Shown one piece after another: positions 46,733 through 58,117 of a DNA stretch of 64,000 nucleotides (position 1 is its first letter; every line of letters starts with the position of its first letter). The stretch comes from Chryseobacterium soldanellicola (GTDB lineage: Bacteria; Bacteroidota; Bacteroidia; Flavobacteriales; Weeksellaceae), in the NCBI RefSeq assembly GCF_900100115.1, contig NZ_FNKL01000003.1, positions 620,001-684,000 of the forward strand. The letters run 5' to 3'. The position numbers and the translations under genes were made by a program. Under the pieces are notes generated by a model. The model was not told the origin of the DNA and made no database searches. It worked only from the letters and a program-made list of their open reading frames with translations.

Positions 46733-46884
46733 ACCACAAAAGTCACAAAAGTTATTATCATTGAGTTATTATAAAAGTTATCTTAAAACTGTACACTTAA
46801 GTCTTTTTGAAAATTTTAAATTTCTCTTCATGTAACTTTTCATCTTTAATTATTTAAGCTAAAAACTTTTGTAGCTTTTGTGAT
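46733..46884. repeat. paired 21-base inverted repeats
   Basis: Positions 46733-46753 and 46864-46884 are inverted copies (18 of 21 match) containing ACAAAAG twice. They enclose 110 bases and the right arm ends 16 bases before the radical-SAM gene start. The remainder of 46569-46900 shows no gene. Confidence 0.6.
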
Positions 46885-46900
46885 AAAAAATAAAATAAAA

Positions 46901-48160
46901 ATGAATTTTGACCGCCTGAAAGAAAAGCTCGAGATCCTTGCTGACGCAGCGAAATATGATGTTTCATGCTCATCAAGCGGAGGAACGAGAAAGAACAAAA
47001 AAGGCGCTTTGGGAGACAGTTCCGCGAGCGGGATTTGTCATACCTATACCGAAGACGGGCGGTGTGTTTCGCTTCTCAAAATTCTTTTGACCAATCACTG
47101 CATTTATGACTGTGCTTATTGCGTTTCCAGAAGTTCTAATGACATTAAAAGGGCCGCTTTTACGGTTGAAGAAGTTGTTGATCTGACCATAAATTTTTAC
47201 CGGAGAAATTATATTGAAGGCTTATTTTTAAGTTCGGGAATTTTCAAAAACGCAGATACAACGATGGAACGTTTGGTGCGGGTTGCGAAAAAATTACGCC
47301 TGGAAGAGAATTTTAACGGATATATTCATTTAAAATCCATTCCCGGGGCAAGTGACATTTTAATGGAAGAAGCAGCTTTATATGCAGACAGATTATCAAT
47401 CAATCTTGAAATTCCTACAGAAAGCGGATTAAAATTACTGGCGCCTGAAAAAAATCGACAGGATATGCTTAATCCGATGAAATATATTCAAAATGGGATC
47501 GCTCAAAATAAAGATGATAAAAAGACCTTCAGGAAAGTTCCGAAGTTTGCGCCTGCAGGACAATCGACTCAAATGATCGTGGGCGCTACGAATGAAAATG
47601 ATTTACAGATTATTAAAGTTGCCGATCATTTTTATAAGAATTTTAACCTTAAAAGAGTATATTATTCCGGCTATGTGCCTGTTTTGGAGGATAAAAGACT
47701 GCCTTCTTTGACCACTGAAGTTCCGATGCTTCGTGAAAACCGCCTGTATCAATCGGATTGGCTGATGCGTTTTTATGGTTTTAAAGCTGATGAAATCCTT
47801 GATCCGAATATGCCTTTCTTGGACCTGGAAGTTGATCCGAAATTAAGCTGGGCATTGAGAAATCTGCATCAATTCCCTGTTAATCTTCAAACTGCGGATT
47901 ATCAGATGATCTTAAGAATTCCCGGAATTGGTGTAAAAACGGCAAAGAAAATTGTGAGTGCAAGACGCTTTCAGGTGTTAAATATTGATCACTTAAAAAA
48001 ATTGGGTGCCGCTGTAAATCGTGCCCGCTATTTTATCGATTTTAATGCCGGAAATGCTTATTTAAAGTATTTAACGGATATTAATCTAAGAAAGCTGTTG
48101 ATTGGCGGGAGCTCTTCAAAGTTTCAAAATCAATTTTCGCAGCAGTTGACACTTTTTTAA
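46901..48160 (+). CDS. putative DNA modification/repair radical SAM protein
   Basis: A 419-residue protein of the TIGR03916-type family. The radical SAM cluster motif is CIYDCAYC (Cys67, Cys71, Cys74), which binds the iron-sulfur cluster that cleaves S-adenosylmethionine. The region of the barrel has GLFLSSGIFKN and LSINLEIPTESG. A C-terminal helix-hairpin-helix (ILRIPGIGVKTAKKIVSA) suggests DNA contact. The ATG at 46901 is used because MNFDRLKEKLEILADAAKYD is the family opening; the upstream GTG adds only a lysine-rich leader. It is paired with the DUF4130 gene 106 bases downstream. Repair activity in this family is not experimentally known to me. Confidence 0.85.
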   Translation: MNFDRLKEKLEILADAAKYDVSCSSSGGTRKNKKGALGDSSASGICHTYTEDGRCVSLLKILLTNHCIYDCAYCVSRSSNDIKRAAFTVEEVVDLTINFYRRNYIEGLFLSSGIFKNADTTMERLVRVAKKLRLEENFNGYIHLKSIPGASDILMEEAALYADRLSINLEIPTESGLKLLAPEKNRQDMLNPMKYIQNGIAQNKDDKKTFRKVPKFAPAGQSTQMIVGATNENDLQIIKVADHFYKNFNLKRVYYSGYVPVLEDKRLPSLTTEVPMLRENRLYQSDWLMRFYGFKADEILDPNMPFLDLEVDPKLSWALRNLHQFPVNLQTADYQMILRIPGIGVKTAKKIVSARRFQVLNIDHLKKLGAAVNRARYFIDFNAGNAYLKYLTDINLRKLLIGGSSSKFQNQFSQQLTLF

Positions 48161-48266
48161 TTTTAAATACAAATTGCACGAATATTTTTCACAATTTCAT
48201 TAATAATTCTTACTTAAAAACCAATATACTTTTCAACTCTAAAACCTTATAACTCTCCAACTCAAC

Positions 48267-49025
48267 ATGACCACCCTACTCTACGACGGAAGTTTCGACG
48301 GACTTTTTACAGCGGTATTTGAAGTTTTTGAATATCGTTATCAGGATGTGGAAATCGTCAGCAAAGAGAGGTTTCATCAGGAAAATATCTTCGCGGAAAT
48401 TCATGAGGTGATTACTCAAAATGATAAATCGGAAAGGGTTTTAAACAAATTAGAGCAAAATATTGGCAGGTCCGGCATTCATCAGCTATTAAAAGTTTTC
48501 TTGTCGGAAGATCCTGAACTGGAACAGCTCATTTTGTCTGCCATAAAGCAATCCATAAAGCATCCTGAAGAAAATATCCTGCAAAATTATGCCGATAATG
48601 ACATTTTAAAGATTTCAAAAATCTGCAAATCCGTTGACAGAGAAAGACACAGAATGACTGCTTTTGTACGCTTTGAAAAAATGAAAGATGATGTTTTTTT
48701 TGCTAAAATTGATCCTGATTTCAATGTAACGCCATTAATTTTAAAACATTTTAAGGACCGTTATCAAGACCAAAAGTGGATGATTTATGACCTAAAAAGA
48801 AACTACGGAATTCTTTACGACCTGGAAAACTGTGATTTTTTTTATCCTGATGAAAAATTAGACTTACATCAGTATCAGCAGAAGTTTCATGATGAAGAAA
48901 CCCAATATCAGACGCTTTGGCAGCGGTATTTTACGAAAACCAATATTGTGGAAAGGAAAAATTTAAAATTGCATATTCAGCATGTTCCGAGAAGGTATTG
49001 GAAGTATTTAACGGAGAAAAATTAG
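48267..49025 (+). CDS. DUF4130 (TIGR03915) putative DNA metabolism protein
   Basis: A 252-residue protein opening TTLLYDGSFDGLFTAVFEVFE, the family hallmark, with MTAFVRFEKMKDDVFFAKI and HIQHVPRRYWKYLTE further on. The family is a regular neighbour of the radical-SAM protein above, and elsewhere is fused to uracil-DNA-glycosylase-like domains, which is absent here. The pair is predicted to act on damaged DNA, but the chemistry is unknown. Confidence 0.85.
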   Translation: MTTLLYDGSFDGLFTAVFEVFEYRYQDVEIVSKERFHQENIFAEIHEVITQNDKSERVLNKLEQNIGRSGIHQLLKVFLSEDPELEQLILSAIKQSIKHPEENILQNYADNDILKISKICKSVDRERHRMTAFVRFEKMKDDVFFAKIDPDFNVTPLILKHFKDRYQDQKWMIYDLKRNYGILYDLENCDFFYPDEKLDLHQYQQKFHDEETQYQTLWQRYFTKTNIVERKNLKLHIQHVPRRYWKYLTEKN

Positions 49026-49042
49026 AATATTTTTTTCTTTCG

Positions 49043-49071
49043 ACCACAGATCACACGAATTTACACAGATG
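49043..49071 (+). repeat. dispersed CACAGAT-type repeat
   Basis: A copy with ACCACAGATCACACG and TTACACAGATG, same family as 32162-32190 and 59005-59148. Confidence 0.65.
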
Positions 49072-49289
49072 TTTGAAAATATTTTTTTTAAGCAATTAAG
49101 ATTCTACTTCCTGCTCAATCGATTCACCTGTTATCCAATCCTTTTAGTGAAAAATACTTCTTCTTAGATTCAAATGCTTCCGAAACCAAAAGTGCGAGAT
49201 ATATTTTAAACCTGCAAATTTTAGACATTTCTAATAATTTATATTCAAAACTCTTATAAAGTTACTGCCGTTATCTGAACTTGTTTTTG

Positions 49290-49297
49290 TAAATTTG
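49290..49297 (+). promoter_or_regulatory. -7 box of pfkA
   Basis: TAAATTTG lies 20 bases before the pfkA ATG. The -33 is unclear. Confidence 0.5.
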
Positions 49298-49317
49298 TGT
49301 TCGAAATTTTTTACTAG

Positions 49318-51338
<2,021 letters not shown>

Positions 51339-51370
51339 TTGGTAATAAATAATTAGCAATAAGTAATATA

Positions 51371-51395
51371 AAAACCTTCTCGGTGAGAAGGTTTT
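51371..51395 (+). terminator. terminator of pfkA-gapA
   Basis: An 11-bp stem (AAAACCTTCTC with GAGAAGGTTTT), 3-base loop, then a T run. Confidence 0.85.
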
Positions 51396-51502
51396 TTTGT
51401 TTTTTGCAATATAAATTAATTATTAAAAACGTTCTTTATCAATTAAAACAAACAAACAAAAGCTGCTAAGGTTTTTGAGGAAAATAAGATCTTTCATACA
51501 AA

Positions 51503-52147
51503 CTAAGATTTCTCAAATAATGTTTCCAAAATCTTCAGGTCTACACCAATTCCAAATCCCCACCAGTATTTTTTATTATAAATCCATTCTTTTCCCGCAC
51601 TATTTGTTGCAATGTCAAAACCGACAGGAACAACCGTAAATGTTAATTTATTATACGAATAATTAAAGGCTAATCCCGTGGTAACAAAAAACTGTTTGTT
51701 ATTAGCTACCTGATTTTTAGTATTTTCAGCGGTCATTTCTTCAACGGCAGGCGCAATAAGAAGACCAGCACCTATTCTGTGAGAAGAATTTCTTCCGGTA
51801 GAAAAATACCTGTTCCATTGAAAAGAAATAAAATCTACATTAATACCAATATTATCTAAGCCGGAATATGCACTCGAGGAATAATCATCCGTTTTCGGTC
51901 TTATTTTGATTGGTAAGGTAAGAAGTGAAACTTGTGGACGGTATGTTATGATCCGATTGGTATAAACATCACTCAACGCCATTTTCTTAATATACTTTCC
52001 GAAAGTCCCATCTGTTTTAAAGCCTTTAACGAATAAAGTATCATTAGACATAGTAACATCAGTTACTTTTTTGAACTGCGTATCAGTATTTTGTGCAAAC
52101 ATTATTTCTGTACAAAATACAAGCATTAATAAAATTTTTGTTTTCAT
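51503..52147 (-). CDS. secreted, probably outer-membrane protein
   Basis: A 214-residue protein with signal peptide MKTKILLMLVFCTEIMFAQ and repeated amphipathic strands (NVDFISFQWNRYF, FFVTTGLAFNYSYNKLTF, FGIGVDLKILE), suggesting an outer-membrane barrel of eight or more strands. No family is recognised. ATG 52147 is chosen because it opens the signal peptide; the longer upstream frame has none. Confidence 0.6.
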   Translation of the reverse strand: MKTKILLMLVFCTEIMFAQNTDTQFKKVTDVTMSNDTLFVKGFKTDGTFGKYIKKMALSDVYTNRIITYRPQVSLLTLPIKIRPKTDDYSSSAYSGLDNIGINVDFISFQWNRYFSTGRNSSHRIGAGLLIAPAVEEMTAENTKNQVANNKQFFVTTGLAFNYSYNKLTFTVVPVGFDIATNSAGKEWIYNKKYWWGFGIGVDLKILETLFEKS

Positions 52148-52238
52148 GGCTATTAATTTTAAAACAAATGTTGGAAATTTAACAGCACGGAAAAAGTACC
52201 CGTTTGTGTGATTTTTAATTGTAAGAGAAAAATTAAAA

Positions 52239-52259
52239 CCCCTCACGTAATGCAAGGGG
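52239..52259 (-). terminator. orphan minus-strand terminator (unit F)
   Basis: An 8-pair stem (CCCC-rich) contains two U-G pairs on the minus strand, both mismatches on the plus strand. A T-rich run follows. No minus-strand gene lies upstream of it, and no clear TAnnTTTG box was found. Confidence 0.5.
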
Positions 52260-52526
52260 CTAGTTTATCATTTTCAAACAGCTAATAAGAAAACTACAAA
52301 CTTTTTTAGATTATCTAAAATTAATAAGGGTCAAATTGTTACGGATTTTATGAATTAAAAATACAATATAATATGAAAACGTACTGCAAAATAAAACAGT
52401 TTTAGAATGTGAGTCTCCAGGGTTATTAGTTAGGACAAATTTTGGAATTTTATTCCTGTAAAAAAATCCCCCTTTTGTGGTATTTTAAAGAAAACTTTAC
52501 CTATTTTTAATTCGAAGCTAATTCAT

Positions 52527-53303
52527 ATGGAAAATTCAGAGAAAAAACATCCGTTAATCGAAGTCTGGAACACGTATCCGGGTGTACGAAAAGACAGTAA
52601 AAAAGCATTATCCAAACCTCCAATCAGACGGATTATCGGCGAAATGTTTGCTATCGGGCAATTCTATTATTATGTTTTGAATCTTACCAACAGCACTCTT
52701 TCTCATCATCATGAAAATATTTCAATAATTCATGGGTTACCGGATTTTCCGAAAAATTTAAAGGAAATCATCGATCTTACCCATCCTGATGATATTCCCT
52801 TTGTTATTAAAGCTGAGCAGACTATTGTTGAAAAAATATTAGAGATCGGCATCAGTCAACAGCTTTTCCTTAAATTCAGCTATTGTTTCAGAATGAAAAC
52901 GGCTGCCGGGAATTATGAATTGTTCCATCACCAGGCAATTCCGACGCTGGAAGATGAAAACGGACAGCTTGTACAAGCTATAAATATACATACCAATATC
53001 AATCATATTACGCAGGAAAATCCTTACACCGTTTTAATTTCAGGGATTTCTCCAAGAAATGATTTCCAGCAGATAAAACTTAAAAATTTTTCTACTTATA
53101 ACGAATTTTTAGAAAATCTTACTAAAAGAGAAACCGAAATTTTATCCTTAATTGCAAAAGGCTATTCCGGCCCTGAAATTGCCCGCATGTTGATCCTGTC
53201 CGAGCATACGGTGCGCACTCACCGGAAAAATATTTTACGGAAAACAAATTCACGAAACAGCAAAGAACTGTTGAAAAAAGCCTTTGAATCAGGTTTAATT
53301 TAA
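52527..53303 (+). CDS. LuxR-type transcriptional regulator with PAS-like N-terminus
   Basis: A 258-residue regulator. The C-terminal HTH (LTKRETEILSLIAKGYSGPE then HTVRTHRKNILRKTNSR, from about residue 197) is of the LuxR class. The N-terminal 190 residues include HPDDIPFVIKAEQ and FRMKTAAGNYELFHHQAIP, reminiscent of a PAS fold binding a small ligand. It stands 56 bases before the MpaB-like gene on the same strand and may control it. Confidence 0.82.
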   Translation: MENSEKKHPLIEVWNTYPGVRKDSKKALSKPPIRRIIGEMFAIGQFYYYVLNLTNSTLSHHHENISIIHGLPDFPKNLKEIIDLTHPDDIPFVIKAEQTIVEKILEIGISQQLFLKFSYCFRMKTAAGNYELFHHQAIPTLEDENGQLVQAINIHTNINHITQENPYTVLISGISPRNDFQQIKLKNFSTYNEFLENLTKRETEILSLIAKGYSGPEIARMLILSEHTVRTHRKNILRKTNSRNSKELLKKAFESGLI

Positions 53304-53359
53304 TATAAGCTGATAAATCTCACCATGAATTCGGCGTAAAACTTGTACTTTTATCTTCA

Positions 53360-54556
53360 ATGGAAAGAATAAGCGTACAACCACATTTCAAAAACGCAAA
53401 GCATTTTAAAGATTTCTGGCAAAAAGGCAACGGAAAACAGCTGATAGATTTTTCCGGTGCGGAGGTCAGTTTTAATGATTTTGAAAAATTTGCGTCTTAT
53501 TTTTATCATGTAGACGAAATTGGCGATGAAGTTGTAAAAGATGTTTACTTTAAGAAAAAATTTCATGAAGCGTCAAGAGAAATAGAAAATTATATTCGGA
53601 ATGGGGTTTCAGAAAATGATATTGTTCCGGAAAGTGTAAAAAAACTTTTCACCCAAACTCAGAAAATTCCTGACTGGCTGGATTACAATCTGATCAGAAG
53701 CGGCGCCGAACTTTGCATGAGAAGCAACCTCGATTCCTTGATTTCGTTAAGAGATTATTGCCTGATCGGCGGTTACGATTACGCTTATCTCAACAAACCT
53801 CTGATTGCAACAGAAGCCTTAAAAAAAGGAGCCGTAAAGCGTCTTTCCGAGACATTGGATTTCTGGGTAAACGTTACAAGATATGATGCATTGAAAATTC
53901 ATGCAAAAGGATATGAATTTGCCATAAAAACAAGATTAATTCATTCATACGCAAGGCTTTCCATTAAAAAGCATTATAAAGACTGGGACACGGAAAATTG
54001 GGGTGAACCCATCAATTCCTGGGATATGATGGCGACTTATATAGGTTTTAGCCTTGTCTTTCTTCACAGTCTTCAAAAATTAGGAAACACGTTCTCTATC
54101 GAAGAAGAACAAGGGCTTTTCCATCTCTGGAAATACGTTGGATATTTGCTGGGAATTCCTGAAAACCTTCTTCCAAATGATAAAAAACAAGCCACCGAAT
54201 ATTTTCATTTATGGACTTCCGTGCAACCACCTTCGGATAAAGATTCTGTTTTGCTGGCTCATTCTTTATTGAATGAATCTCTGGAAAATCCTATTTTAAA
54301 ATTTAATTTTCAAAGAAAAAATTTACGCTATTTGCACATTTGCTGTACTTGGTTTTTACTGGATGATGAAGTTTGTAAAAGATTACAAATTCCCGAGGTC
54401 GCAAACAGAAAATTATTTCCTAAAACTAAAATATTAATTAATAAAATTTACGACACTTTTGTAAGCCGCGAAGCCAGAATTAAAAAAGGAAATAAAAGCC
54501 AGATGAAAGTCCTGGAAGATTATTTGGGAGTAACTAAAAATTCCAATTTTCATTAA
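53360..54556 (+). CDS. MpaB-like (DUF2236) oxygenase family protein
   Basis: A 398-residue protein of the oxygenase MpaB/latex-clearing (DUF2236) family, which binds a b-type heme. Supporting segments are GAVKRLSETLDFWVNVTRYD, TRLIHSYARLSIKKHY (the conserved heme-region RxIHxxxR-like stretch) and SWDMMATYIGFSLVFL. No signal peptide is seen, so a cytoplasmic location is likely. The substrate is not known. It follows the LuxR-type regulator. Confidence 0.8.
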   Translation: MERISVQPHFKNAKHFKDFWQKGNGKQLIDFSGAEVSFNDFEKFASYFYHVDEIGDEVVKDVYFKKKFHEASREIENYIRNGVSENDIVPESVKKLFTQTQKIPDWLDYNLIRSGAELCMRSNLDSLISLRDYCLIGGYDYAYLNKPLIATEALKKGAVKRLSETLDFWVNVTRYDALKIHAKGYEFAIKTRLIHSYARLSIKKHYKDWDTENWGEPINSWDMMATYIGFSLVFLHSLQKLGNTFSIEEEQGLFHLWKYVGYLLGIPENLLPNDKKQATEYFHLWTSVQPPSDKDSVLLAHSLLNESLENPILKFNFQRKNLRYLHICCTWFLLDDEVCKRLQIPEVANRKLFPKTKILINKIYDTFVSREARIKKGNKSQMKVLEDYLGVTKNSNFH

Positions 54557-54787
54557 TCCTTTAAAGATATTTGACAGAAACCGAAACAATTTTTTTAGCT
54601 TTTAACAGTTGAGCTCACTACGGAATGACAAACTTTATGGATATTTTTTTACAGTATTTAAAGTAATTTATTCAATCCTGCATTGAATTCGTTTTTAACA
54701 ATATAACCTATCAAATTTTATATTTTTTTTAACTATAAAAACAGGCTTCAGGAACAAATAATATTAGTTTTTGACAGTAAATTTCCG

Positions 54788-54795
54788 TATTTTTG
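54788..54795 (+). promoter_or_regulatory. -7 box of recA
   Basis: TATTTTTG lies 20 bases before the recA ATG. A TTGACA occurs 14 bases upstream of the box, a shorter spacing than the consensus. Confidence 0.4.
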
Positions 54796-54815
54796 AGAAA
54801 TTATTTTAACAACAG

Positions 54816-55823
54816 ATGAGTAACATTGATGATAAGAAAAAAGCACTTGCATTGGTGCTTGACAAACTAGATAAAACATACGGAAAAGGAACTGTAATGA
54901 CTTTGGGAGATAGTGCAATCGACACTACAATCGAAGTTATCCCTTCCGGATCTTTGGGATTAGACATTGCTCTTGGCGTAGGTGGCTATCCGAGAGGAAG
55001 AATTATCGAAATCTACGGACCTGAATCTTCAGGTAAAACAACTTTAACACTTCACGCTATTGCAGAAGCTCAAAAAGCAGGCGGAATTGCTGCATTTATT
55101 GATGCAGAGCACGCTTTTGACAGAGGTTATGCAGGAAAACTGGGAATTGATCTTGAAAACCTAATCATTTCTCAGCCGGACAACGGCGAACAGGCTTTGG
55201 AAATTGCTGATAACCTGATTCGTTCAGGAGCAATTGATATCGTAGTTATTGACTCTGTAGCAGCTTTAACTCCAAAAGCGGAGATTGAGGGTGAAATGGG
55301 AGATTCTAAAATGGGTCTTCATGCAAGATTGATGTCTCAGGCTTTGAGAAAATTGACCGCTACGATTTCAAGAACAAAATGTACGGTAATCTTTATCAAC
55401 CAGTTGAGAGAGAAAATCGGTGTTATGTTCGGAAATCCTGAAACGACAACCGGTGGTAATGCCTTAAAATTCTATGCTTCTGTAAGAGTTGACATCAGAA
55501 AAGCAAGTGCGCCGATCAAAAACGGAGATGAAGCGGTCGGAAGCCGTGTAAAAGTGAAAATTGTGAAAAACAAAGTAGCCCCACCTTTCAAAATGGCAGA
55601 ATTCGATATTATGTATGGTGAAGGTGTTTCTAAAACAGGAGAAATTCTTGATGCTGCAGTCGATATGGGAATTGTGAAGAAAAGCGGTTCTTGGTTCAGC
55701 TACGGTGAAACTAAATTAGGACAGGGCCGTGATGCGGTAAGAGATTTATTAAAAGACAATCCTGAGCTTTCTGAGGAATTGGAAAATAAAATTAAAGAAG
55801 AACTGAAAAACAAGGCTAACTAA
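54816..55823 (+). CDS. recA: recombinase RecA
   Basis: A 335-residue recombinase for homologous repair and SOS activation. Walker A is GPESSGKTT, and [40 protein letters not shown] (loop 2 region) and [16 protein letters not shown] are family segments. Standard length without intein. No obvious LexA box was recognised upstream. Confidence 0.97.
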   Translation: MSNIDDKKKALALVLDKLDKTYGKGTVMTLGDSAIDTTIEVIPSGSLGLDIALGVGGYPRGRIIEIYGPESSGKTTLTLHAIAEAQKAGGIAAFIDAEHAFDRGYAGKLGIDLENLIISQPDNGEQALEIADNLIRSGAIDIVVIDSVAALTPKAEIEGEMGDSKMGLHARLMSQALRKLTATISRTKCTVIFINQLREKIGVMFGNPETTTGGNALKFYASVRVDIRKASAPIKNGDEAVGSRVKVKIVKNKVAPPFKMAEFDIMYGEGVSKTGEILDAAVDMGIVKKSGSWFSYGETKLGQGRDAVRDLLKDNPELSEELENKIKEELKNKAN

Positions 55824-55846
55824 GTTTTATCAATTTACAATATTAA

Positions 55847-55864
55847 GGCAGCTTTCGGGCTGTC
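55847..55864 (+). terminator. terminator of recA
   Basis: A 6-pair stem (GGCAGC with GCTGTC) and 6-base loop followed by five T lies 23 bases after the stop. Confidence 0.75.
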
Positions 55865-56046
55865 TTTTTGTTTTTATTAATGACTACTAATTACACTTTT
55901 CATAAATATTTGTGTTTATTCGTGAAAATCATTTGTGAAATTTGTGTTTAATAAATGTCTTTTTTAAACCACCCCGTCAAAAATTCTCTGAATTTTCGCC
56001 ACCCCTCCAAGGGATGGGAATTACGAAGCGCCTTATTAAAAATTTA

Positions 56047-56123
56047 ATTCATAATTCATAATTCATAATTCATAATTCATAATTCATAATTCATAATTCA
56101 TAATTCATAATTCATAATTCATA
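56047..56123 (+). repeat. eleven tandem copies of ATTCATA
   Basis: A perfect 7-bp microsatellite of eleven units in the recA-htpG gap (55824-56206). It ends about 40 bases before a poorly spaced TA/TTTG promoter-like stretch near 56164-56176, so variation in copy number could alter htpG expression. Confidence 0.9.
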
Positions 56124-56206
56124 ATTAAAAAAAAATGTCAATATGTCACTTTCTGATGCATGGTATTTTTTTTGCGAACAATAAAACAAATCAAAACTAA
56201 ATTATT

Positions 56207-58099
56207 ATGACTAAAGGAAATATTAATGTATCTGTGGAAAATATTTTTCCGCTTATTAAAAAATTTCTTTACAGTGATCACGAAATATTCCTGAGAGAAC
56301 TGATCTCAAACGCAACGGATGCAACTTTAAAGCTGAAACACTTAACGAGTATCGGTGAAGCAAAAGTTGAGTACGGAAATCCGAAGCTTGAAGTGAAAAT
56401 TGATAAAGAACAAAAAACACTTCGAATCATCGATCAGGGAATCGGGATGACCGCTGAAGAAGTTGAAAAATACATCAATCAGGTGGCGTTTTCCGGTGCT
56501 GAAGAGTTCCTGGAAAAATATAAAGATTCTGCGAAAGATTCAGGAATTATCGGTCATTTCGGGCTTGGATTTTATTCTGCATTTATGGTTGCTGAAAAAG
56601 TTGAAATTATAACTAAATCTTATAAAGATGAAGCTGCAGTTCGTTGGATCTGCGATGGAAGCCCGGAATTTACTTTAGAAGAAACAACTGACAAAACTGA
56701 CAGAGGAACGGAAATTATTCTTCATATTGCAGAAGATTCGACAGAATTTCTGGAAGAAGGGAAAATCCGTGAATTATTGTTGAAATATAACAAATTCATG
56801 CCCGTTCCGATTAAATTTGGAACTAAAACCCACACCTTACCTTTACCGGAGGACGCTCCCGAAGGTACCGTTGCAGAAACGGAAGAAGTTGACAATATCA
56901 TCAACAACCCTACTCCGGCATGGACGATTGCTCCAAGTGAATTGACGAATGAGGATTACATGAAATTTTATCATGAATTGTATCCAATGCAGTTTGAGGA
57001 GCCTTTGTTTAATATTCATTTGAATGTTGATTATCCTTTTAATCTGACAGGAATTTTATTCTTCCCGAAGTTAAGCAACAATTTAAATATTGAAAAAGAT
57101 AAAATCCAACTCTATCAGAACCAGGTTTTTGTAACGGATGAAGTGAAAGGTATTGTTCCTGATTTCCTTATGCTTCTTCGTGGCGTTATTGATTCTCCGG
57201 ACATTCCGCTGAACGTTTCCCGTTCTTATTTGCAGGCTGATGGTGCGGTGAAGAAAATTTCTTCTTACATTACTAAAAAAGTTGCCGATAAAATGGCTTC
57301 CTTGATCAATGAAAACCGTGAAGATTACGAACAAAAATGGAACGACATTAAAGTGGTCATCGAATACGGAATTGTAACGGAAGATAAATTCGCCGAAAAA
57401 TCAGACAAATTCACGTTATATCCAACAACAGACGGAAAATATTTCCTATGGAATGAATTAGAAGAGAAAATTAAGCCGAACCAAACCGACAAAGACGGAA
57501 ATCTAGTTGTTCTTTACACTTCAAACGCTGATGAACAACACAGCTATATTCAATCTGCAAAGGATAAAGGGTATGAAGTTCTTGTTTTGGATTCTCCTGT
57601 TATTGCCCACGTAATTCAAAAGCTGGAAACTTCAAAAGATAAAGTATCATTTGTAAGAGTGGATGCCGATCACGTGAATAATCTGATCAAAAAAGACGAG
57701 CCTATTATTTCTAAATTAAATGAAGCTGAAAAGGAATCTTTAAAGAAAAACGTTGAAGAAACGATCAATGATAAGAAATTTACGGTTCAGCTTGAAGATT
57801 TAGACAGCACTGATGCCCCGTTTACAATCACGCAGCCCGAATTTATGAGAAGAATGAAAGATATGCAGGCAACCGGCGGTGGCGGAATGTTTGGAATGGG
57901 CGGTTTCCCTGAAATGTATAATTTGGTTGTAAATTCTAACAGTGAATTTGCCAATCAGATTTTGAAAACAGAAAATGCAGAGGAAAAAGAAGGATTAATA
58001 AAATATGCTTTGGATCTGGCTAAACTTTCCCAGAATTTATTGAAAGGAAAAGACCTGACGGATTTTATTCAGAGAAGTTATCAGAATCTTAATAAGTAA
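56207..58099 (+). CDS. htpG: molecular chaperone HtpG (Hsp90)
   Basis: A 630-residue ATP-dependent chaperone of usual length. The N-terminal ATPase (ELISNATDATLKLK, IIDQGIGMTAEEVEKYINQV, IIGHFGLGFYSAFMVA) is followed by the middle domain (GILFFPKLSNN, LNVSRSYLQ) and C-terminal dimerisation domain. A ten-residue glycine-rich segment (TGGGGMFGMGGFPEMYN) is present near residue 565. It is monocistronic. Confidence 0.96.
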   Translation: MTKGNINVSVENIFPLIKKFLYSDHEIFLRELISNATDATLKLKHLTSIGEAKVEYGNPKLEVKIDKEQKTLRIIDQGIGMTAEEVEKYINQVAFSGAEEFLEKYKDSAKDSGIIGHFGLGFYSAFMVAEKVEIITKSYKDEAAVRWICDGSPEFTLEETTDKTDRGTEIILHIAEDSTEFLEEGKIRELLLKYNKFMPVPIKFGTKTHTLPLPEDAPEGTVAETEEVDNIINNPTPAWTIAPSELTNEDYMKFYHELYPMQFEEPLFNIHLNVDYPFNLTGILFFPKLSNNLNIEKDKIQLYQNQVFVTDEVKGIVPDFLMLLRGVIDSPDIPLNVSRSYLQADGAVKKISSYITKKVADKMASLINENREDYEQKWNDIKVVIEYGIVTEDKFAEKSDKFTLYPTTDGKYFLWNELEEKIKPNQTDKDGNLVVLYTSNADEQHSYIQSAKDKGYEVLVLDSPVIAHVIQKLETSKDKVSFVRVDADHVNNLIKKDEPIISKLNEAEKESLKKNVEETINDKKFTVQLEDLDSTDAPFTITQPEFMRRMKDMQATGGGGMFGMGGFPEMYNLVVNSNSEFANQILKTENAEEKEGLIKYALDLAKLSQNLLKGKDLTDFIQRSYQNLNK

Positions 58100-58117
58100 T
58101 TTAACTATTTTATATTG

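Noticed and set aside
46880..46900. GTG start for the radical-SAM protein
   Set aside because: The added residues are a lysine-rich leader; family proteins begin at MNFDRLKEKLE (ATG 46901).
56047..56123. Possible CRISPR array
   Set aside because: Units are 7 bp with no spacers and no cas genes are nearby.
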